Positions 57,882-64,000 of a DNA stretch of 64,000 nucleotides are shown here, one piece after another. A program made the translations under genes and the position numbers. The DNA is from Diospyros lotus (lineage: Eukaryota > Streptophyta > Magnoliopsida > Ericales > Ebenaceae). The DNA is taken from the NCBI RefSeq assembly GCF_014633365.1, contig NC_068347.1, forward strand, positions 15,274,433 through 15,338,432, read 5' to 3'. The notes beneath the pieces are model-generated. The model did not search any database. It was not told where the DNA came from and saw nothing but the letters and a program-made list of their open reading frames with translations. Each line of letters opens with the position of its first letter. Positions within the stretch are counted from its first letter, which is position 1.

Positions 57882-59520
57882 AACTAGCTAGAATAAGAGA
57901 GATAAACTAGTAACATGACCCTAGTGAAATTCATAAACAATGAAAACCAAAAGGTATCGGTAAATGAGGGGGCAAGGAAAGATGGAAAGAGTATTTGTCA
58001 AAGTTATTCTATGATGGTGGAGAAACAAGTTTTATATTGGCACATCTTAGTAACTTTAAAAAAGACAAAAATGCATGTTCTACAAATGTATATGTTCAAA
58101 TTAAATAATACAAGTATTGAAAAAGATGAAGAATAGTAAAGCTTTTGAGCCATATAATATATTGATAGAAGCATGGAAATTTGTATGGGAGAAGAGGGCT
58201 TTTTTTGGTTAACAAAATTATTTAACATTTTCCTTAAATAAAAAATGATGCTAAACAAGTGGAGGAAGAGCACTATAATGTCTATTTTACGATGATAAAG
58301 GAGATGCTCAAAGTTATGGAAAGTATAGAGGCAAGCTAATGAGCCACATTATGAAACTTTGGGAAAGAGTGATCGACCAAAGATTAAAAAGAAGAACCTA
58401 GGTATTTGAAAACTAATTTAGCTTATGTCTGGTAGGTCAACAATGGAAGCTATATATTTGTTGAGGTGCCTAATGGAAAGGTGTAATAATACAAAATGAT
58501 TTATGTATGATGTTTATAGATTTAGAAAAAGCTTATGCAAAGTTTCTAGATAAGTCATATGGAGGGTTTTAGAGAAGAAAGGATTCTAACTTGCTTATAT
58601 ATAGATTATTAAAGATATGTATCATGGAGTAGAAACACGTGTTAGAACATGTGACTACCAGACACAAGGATTTGCTATTACAATTGGATTACATCAAAGA
58701 TTTGCTTTAAGCCTTTACCTATTTGTCGTTGTAGTGGATGAACTCACTAAACATATTGTGCCTTAGTGTATGCTATTTGCAAGTGACAGTTCTAGTTGAT
58801 GAGACAAAAGATTGCATGAATGTTAAGCTTGAGATATGGAGGACCACTTTAGAATCCAGAGGGCTTAAGTTAAGCAAATTGAAGATTGAATATATGGAAT
58901 GTAAGCTTAGTAAAAATATATGTTTGGATGATGCTATGGTAAAATTGAGAGATCAAATACCAAGAAATATCAATTTGGATATCTTGGATCAATCGTCTAA
59001 AAAGATGGCGAGAGTAATAAGGATGTTACCCATTGAATTAAGCATCTAGCATTTTATGCGATAGTAATATTCCGTTAAAGCTAAAACGAAAATTTATAAG
59101 GTAGCTACAAGACTTTGTTGTATAACATAGAATGTTGGACAATAATGTGCCAACATATGCAAAATATAAGTATAATGAAGATGAGGATGTTAAGATGGAT
59201 CAATCATACAAAAAAAGATAAAATCAGAAATGAGATTATTCGTGATAAGATCAGAGTGGCTCCTATAAGAAAACAAATATGTGAGACATGATTAAGTTAG
59301 TTTGGTCATGTGAGAAGAAGATCAATAGAGGGTCTTGTGAGGAGAGTAGATGGAATGGAACAAGTACCTTGCAAAAGAAGTAGAGGAAGGTCAAAAGAAC
59401 TTGGTCAATTAGGTATGATGTGAGTTATAAAGGCCTTACCTTACAGAAGATAAGACCATAGATTGAAATAAATGGCGAGCTAATATTTATGTAGCCAACC
59501 CCATATAGGAACAAAGGTTT
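57727..59520 (+). pseudogene. RTE-type LINE 2, 5'-truncated and strongly decayed
   Basis: The plus-strand translation gives TEAKMTVSEVKPKVNENLY (57745-57805), VKFINNENQKVSVNEGA (57918-57968) and DETKDCMNVKLEIWR with YMECKLSKN (58795-58920). All align with LINE 1 in order. The 3' end TAGCCAACCCCATATAGG at 59490-59508 matches the LINE 3' terminus. A CATA/TA microsatellite (57832-57881) interrupts it. It is head-to-head with LINE 1 at about 57726. Many stops, shifts and deletions. Confidence 0.75.
57832..57881. repeat. (CATA)n(TA)n microsatellite
   Basis: About seven ATAC units followed by about eleven TA units, inside LINE 2 coding sequence. Confidence 0.95.
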
Positions 59521-60807
59521 GTTATGTTGTTTTTCTTGTATGTTTGGCACATGTTTAGCATTTGTGTTATTAGGTTTTAGTTAATATTTTTATTATTAGC
59601 TTAATAAGTAGCCATGTGATTAGCATGCGCTTTTACTGTAGCTGGACTTAAAAAGACTAGAGGTTGGAATGAATGAATTTAAGATTTGGAATTCATTTAT
59701 AAATGAATTCTTATGTTTGGAATGATACAACTTAAAATATGAAATTCAATTGAATTTCACAAATGTATGTTTGGAATGAATCCAGAATTTAAGTTTCATT
59801 TGCTCTTTTTGCCTAAAATACCCTTGGTATAATTACCTTGTTAAAGTAAAAAAAATAAAAATAAATAAACATAGTCAAATATGGAGATTTATTTCACATC
59901 AAAATTGGTAGTCTTACACAGTAAAATATCTAATATCCTCTTATATTGATTTTAACAATCACAATTATTAAAATCAATGCAAGAATTAATTAGATATTTC
60001 ACGGTCAAGATTATTATTATTCATTCCACCAAAGTATTGCTAAAATCCAAACTATCACATCATATATCACATTGTATAGGAATCCCTTTGCAATTCTTCC
60101 TGCTGCACTGCAATGGAGGTTTGTGATTCTTGCTGCAACGGAGGTTGCTGCAGCACTGCAGATGGAGGCAGCTCTTTCAACTACACGAAAAAACTCTAGT
60201 TTGGTGTTTTAAGGTGTAACATGATGGAAATATGAGAAAATGTGAAGGATATTTTGGTCTTAAAATAAGTCGTGTTTTAAGTAATAGAATTCATTTACAA
60301 ATTCTCCTAAATTTGGTGGAATTTGCTTTGGCTTTGATCAATTCCATGGAATTCAATTCCACAAATTTTTTAATTCCAAACACACAAATTTGGAACTAGA
60401 AATGAATTCCACAAATTTTTGTTGGAGTCGTTCATTCCAAACACGTTGTAGAAGGATTTGTTTATGATCAGTGGGTAAGATTTATTATTGCCGTAAACCT
60501 AGTATAAATGGTCATCTTTTGAGATACTTTGTAAGCAGCCGCTATTCAAATTCAACTTTTCAGTTTTTCTTGAACCCTGGTTTTCCGATCATCATTCCAG
60601 CTTGATTTTATACTGTTATAGCCCAAATTCTATACTTATTTTGCTGATTCTTCTGTCCCACTGCATCAGCATGCCAATGTAATTACACTTGTGCCTGTTA
60701 CTTTACTGGTCATTATGCTTTTTTATTTTATTTTTATTTATTTCTTGTTACCTTTTGCTAGTGATTCCATCTGAAATTTACCTTTTTTCCCTCCCTATAA
60801 TCTGTAG
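59521..60807. other. End of ADA2 intron 1 with foldback MITE-like element
   Basis: At about 59660-60450 the left part (GGTTGGAATGAATGAATTTA, TGTTTGGAATGAATCC) and the right part (GGAATTCAATTCCAC, CGTTCATTCCAAACAC) are inverse to each other. The centre has AATCACAATTATTAAAATC and GCTGCA-rich sequence. This looks like a foldback or MITE-type element without coding capacity. 60450-60807 is T-rich and ends in a polypyrimidine tract before the exon 2 acceptor. Confidence 0.5.
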
Positions 60808-60866
60808 CCGATCCAAGAGAAAAAGGACTGCTTCAAATGTGGAGAATTTAGAATCTGCTACTACAG
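60808..60866 (+). CDS. ADA2: ADA2 exon 2
   Basis: 59 bp between acceptor TCTGTAG (ends 60807) and donor GTATGG (60867). It takes the split codon from exon 1 and reads SRSKRKRTASNVENLESATT, leaving one base. The basic SKRKRTASN followed by VENLES matches plant ADA2 proteins before the ZZ finger, where the SKRKR patch could serve in nuclear import. No stop or shift. Confidence 0.85.
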
Positions 60867-62998
60867 GTATGGTGATTCAATGTATTTTTATGAAATTACA
60901 TCCAGTGCGTAGTCGGTTGCTTGCTTCTATTTCCGCCTTTTTCCCTTTTTGTGATAAATAGTTATTATCAGGTTTCTATACTTCGTTTTTCTTTCTTGTT
61001 TCTCGGTTTGGTTGAGGACAGCAAAGAGGGCTGGGACTTATGCAAGTCAGGAAGGCAAAAAGCTTTGACTGCCATTGAAAGATCCACTTCAAATCATTTG
61101 GCAATTATATTAACATATATCAAATATGCAAATTGTAAAACAATGTAGTCTGTTCTTATGTTGGAAGAAATAGATAATAAAGATTTATGTCAGAATGAAG
61201 TATTATTCAATTCGATAGGAGTTGGCTAAGTATGAAAATTTGAAGTGTATTTGACTTCACTTCTTCAAAACTGAAAATTCCATAAACTTGAACACTATTT
61301 TTTCATATAGTTTCTGTTTTTGTGTGATAAGGCTTTTTTCTAACCCATGAAAATATTTTTTTTCTTTCTAAAATTAAGAGAATATGCAATTAATTCTTTG
61401 GAAACAATTTCCTGAATTTGTTCACGGAACGCATTCTATTGAGTATTAAAGCTCCAGAACTAGAAAATAGTTTTGAACCATAGCCAAACAAGCCCCAAAT
61501 CTTCCTTCAAAGGATTAAGAAGTGGGTATTCTTTCAAGAAACCAAGTTAGGGAAAATGGAACCCTCCAACCTCCACAACACCCCCCCCCCCCCTTCCCCC
61601 GCGAGGAAAAAAAAAAAAAAGGAACTAGTATAAAAATTCTGATTTGTTCCCCTAATAAAAACAGAATAGGTAACAAAGTTTTTTGATTCTTCATATTCTC
61701 GTCCTCAACTGGAAAATCTCAAAAATTGTGAGTGACTGCACTCTCAGTTGAACCCTATGTTAAATCACAGATTTTTATGCTAGAAAAATTAGGAATACAT
61801 TGCCATCTTATCATAAAAAAGTTCACAGAAAACAAATTGTTGGCCTCTAGATCTGAACCCAACTACCATTCACATGTTTGATAGTCAGGATCCCCCCTTT
61901 TAACCTTTTATTCAGATCAAATATCAGTATCATGTCACTGTCTAGCAATTAGTTTGAGTTTTATTTTTGAAACCAATGCAACTCCATGTGATGCAGGATT
62001 TAATTCAATCATTTAACTGCACCTTATCTTATATAAAATATGAGAAACTGGTCAGCCTGAGCTTGCTTTGTTCCCTAGTGAATGAGCATGACATCTAGCT
62101 TTCCTTTCAAATTATGTTCCAGACTCTAAGCTCATCTGTGAATGTCTTCATACTTAATGCAATATGCTTTTTATTTTTAGTTTTCCCCCTCTTGGCACTT
62201 ATCACTAATGCCAGATGGGTCCCCTCATTTTCTAAGTTTGCAGCATGTGAAACTGCCGACCTGGCTTAACCTTCAATTAGCAAAAGACCTTTCCCTTTGA
62301 CCTTTCAACATTCTTGGCAGTGTTTGGACTATCTGCAATATCCCAATGGGCCTTACCTCATTGACCTTTTTGTAGTTGTGAGAACTGTGGGGGCCAGTTC
62401 TGAATTTTGTTTTTGCTTTTAGGCAGGTGTTGAAGAATTAATGCATTTAATCTTGTGATGCATTAATCATGTATGGTCTGTACTAAATAGCAAGTAGAAA
62501 TTGGAAGGCTGGGAATTTTATTTAATATTGAACAAGAATTTTAATTTCTATAATTGCATTTGTTAATGAAACTTTACATGTACTGGATTCCTTTGTGGAA
62601 TATGGATCAATTCCTGGATCTATGTTGTAAGGGGAACTGCTGGAAAAATTGGCATGGTTAGCATCTCCTGATATACTCAATATGTTCTCTATATAATAGC
62701 AAGATATTTTTGTTGTGGAAGAAGAACTAATTGGGAGGCTGCTCGTTTGGTTGTTTCTGGGAACAGATTTTTTAATTCTTCTGATTCTAATCATTGTGTT
62801 TCCAAAGAAGTTTGTCATTCTTCTATATCAATATCCAAATGAAGTGTTCCCTTTTGCAATATCCATGTATGAATGGTACAGAGTAACAATTATACGATAC
62901 ACTATTAACGAAAGAGTTGCTTAAAAACCTTAATGCTTTTTTCTTTTCTTGATTTGTAGCAACTTGTCTGTAGAGAATTCATTTTTCTATTGTGTCAG
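60867..62998 (+). other. ADA2: ADA2 intron 2 (2132 bp)
   Basis: GTATGG donor, TTCTATTGTGTCAG acceptor. No gene inside; short ORFs lack domains. The low-complexity tract at about 61578-61620 is a run of C followed by a run of A. No clear transposon was recognised, in contrast with intron 1. Confidence 0.8.
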
Positions 62999-63177
62999 GT
63001 CAAGGAACAAATGAAGGCAAGAAGGCTTTGTACCATTGTAATTATTGCAATAAAGATATCTCAGGAAAGATCCGCATTAAGTGTGTACTGTGTCCTGATT
63101 TTGATCTTTGCCTGGAGTGCTTTTCTGTTGGAGCTGAGGTGACTCCACACAAAAGCAATCATCCGTATAGGGTTATG
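62999..63177 (+). CDS. ADA2: ADA2 exon 3 (ZZ zinc finger)
   Basis: 179 bp. The split Gly codon is completed and the frame reads GQGTNEGKKALYHCNYCNKD, then GKIRIKCVLCPDFDLCLEC, FSVGAEVTPHKSNHPYRVM. This is the ZZ-type zinc finger of ADA2 with pairs CNYC, CVLC and CLEC and the HKSNH histidines, all present. The exon ends exactly at VM before donor GTTAGT, phase 0, where the SANT-domain exons would follow (DNLSFPL-type sequence, not in the window). The ZZ domain supports interaction within the ADA2-GCN5 module. Intact and under apparent constraint. Confidence 0.95.
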
Positions 63178-63692
63178 GTTAGTGACCATATTTCCTGCTA
63201 CTTTCTCTTTTCTACAAGTTATTTAGTGTGTATCATAGTCTTTAGTTTCTGGTATTAGTAACCTAAAAGCATTGTCAATGCATTCTCTCTCTCTCTAATT
63301 GATTCTTAGTATAATGTGTACTAGGAGTAACTGAAGCATTAAAAATTATATTGTCCTTCCAATTTTGAAGTAGTGAGATCATATATCATTATTCATGACT
63401 TAATTTTCTCTGTGTGCTAGGAGCATCTTTTACTCATTTCAACTCTTGTTGCATGTTTTGCTACAATGGATGACTAACTTTTACATTTAGATCCTTTTAA
63501 CTTGCTCTTTATTCAATGAAGGATGTTGAGATTGATTAGTGACAAGACTGGAGGACATATATAAATAGATGGCAGCAATGATGATAAGTTAGACGTTGGA
63601 ACAATTGAAAATGACAAGGTACTTCCGAGACAAAAGATCAAATGTGAGAAAAAGGAAAACTTACACCTAGTAGAGTTGTATTGGTTTGGTTG
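63178..63692 (+). other. ADA2 intron 3, native part
   Basis: Donor GTTAGTGACC. T-rich intron sequence with no exon found up to the copia LTR. A CT microsatellite lies at about 63285-63296. The next ADA2 exon lies beyond the window. Confidence 0.7.
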
Positions 63693-64000
63693 TGTTGAAG
63701 AAAATAACAGTAGATAGTATTTGTGTTTAGTGTTGTTGTTTATTCAGTTTAATGATGTATCTATGTTGTTAAGTTTGTTAGTAAGGCTCTGCTTCTCTAT
63801 TTTAATAGTTGAGTATAAATATGAGCTATCTTATGTTTTGTTATTCATTCAATGAGAAACTTTATCGAGGCATTCTTTCTATCATTCTCTTCTTCTTTCT
63901 ATCATTCTCTTCTTCTATTGTTTTCTAATCTTTGATTCTCACATGGTATCAAAGCTTGCTATGGCTTTCAATCCGAATGGTAGTGCTTCATCTTTCTCTC
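63693..64000 (+). mobile_element. Copia-like element, 5' end (runs off the window)
   Basis: The LTR runs from TGTTGAAGAAAATAACAG (63693) to GATTCTCACA (63943), 251 bp, with TATA box GTATAAATATGAG near 63810 and a 20-bp tandem repeat TCTTTCTATCATTCTCTTCT at 63874-63913. Primer site TGGTATCAAAGC is at 63944-63955. ATG at 63961 opens MAFNPNGSASSFS, a gag-like start. The 3' LTR and target duplication are outside, so the left boundary rests on TG...CA and the primer site. Confidence 0.75.

Larger units (their letters stand above)
22680..60807 (+). other. ADA2: ADA2 intron 1, about 38.1 kb, filled with nested transposons
   Basis: Donor GTTTGG at 22680 and acceptor ...TCTGTAG at 60801-60807 bound the interval. 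Apparent native intron sequence remains only at about 22680-23690 and about 60450-60807. The rest is an old gypsy element with at least eight secondary insertions, two LINEs and a foldback element. The coding phase across the intron (2 + 1) is correct and no other ADA2 exon is seen inside. Whether transcripts splice across the full distance cannot be shown from DNA alone. Confidence 0.75.

Noticed and set aside
60867..62998. Extra ADA2 exon in intron 2 (e.g. ORF 60921-61148)
   Set aside because: Exons 2 and 3 join in phase and match the family without any insert; the ORF has no ADA2-like residues.

Overview
This is plant nuclear DNA, probably from a eudicot. It is AT-rich, carries interrupted genes with GT-AG introns, and is packed with LTR retrotransposons, RTE-type LINEs and hAT-like DNA transposons. 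I saw no bacterial, organellar or rRNA gene and no CRISPR array. The species cannot be named from the sequence.

Only two host genes are visible, both on the + strand. The first (positions 2-316) is the last coding exon of an unrecognised gene. The second is ADA2, the transcriptional adaptor of the GCN5/SAGA acetyltransferase module. Exon 1 (22627-22679) encodes the MGRSR start, exon 2 (60808-60866) a basic stretch, and exon 3 (62999-63177) the ZZ zinc finger. Phases match and the joined exons read as the first 97 residues; later exons lie beyond the window. Intron 1 is therefore about 38.1 kb.

Positions 970-21330 are an intergenic graveyard of old retroelements. It holds SIRE-like copia LTR remnants, Tat-like gypsy LTR ends and two solo LTRs (6705-9163 and 19605-21152). 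It also holds a hAT-like element (13540-14484), CACTA-like terminal sequence (about 17540-18093) and several degenerate tandem arrays.

ADA2 intron 1 contains a nested stack whose order follows from target-site duplications. An old + strand gypsy element (about 23690-54430) was split by two main insertions. Gypsy element 1 (24167-35111, - strand) landed in its gag and itself carries gypsy element 2 (29280-34647). Gypsy element 3 (35786-48940, + strand) landed in its protease. Element 3 was split in its gag zinc knuckle by gypsy element 4 (37802-45509), which was split by copia element 5 (39666-44574), which carries a 0.6-kb GC-rich insert (42997-43616). The 3' LTR of element 3 was split by gypsy element 6 (45861-48753). 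A 533-bp insert and a hAT-like element (52373-53932) also lie in the old gypsy. Downstream are two RTE LINEs in opposite orientation (54449-57726 and 57727-59520) and a foldback MITE-like element (about 59660-60450). Another copia element begins in ADA2 intron 3 and runs off the right edge.

Almost all retroelement genes are broken. Elements 3 and 4 look gag-only and non-autonomous; elements 1 and 2 had full gag-pol. Elements 1-4 share gag type, TGTCA...TGACA LTR ends and an initiator-Met tRNA primer site.
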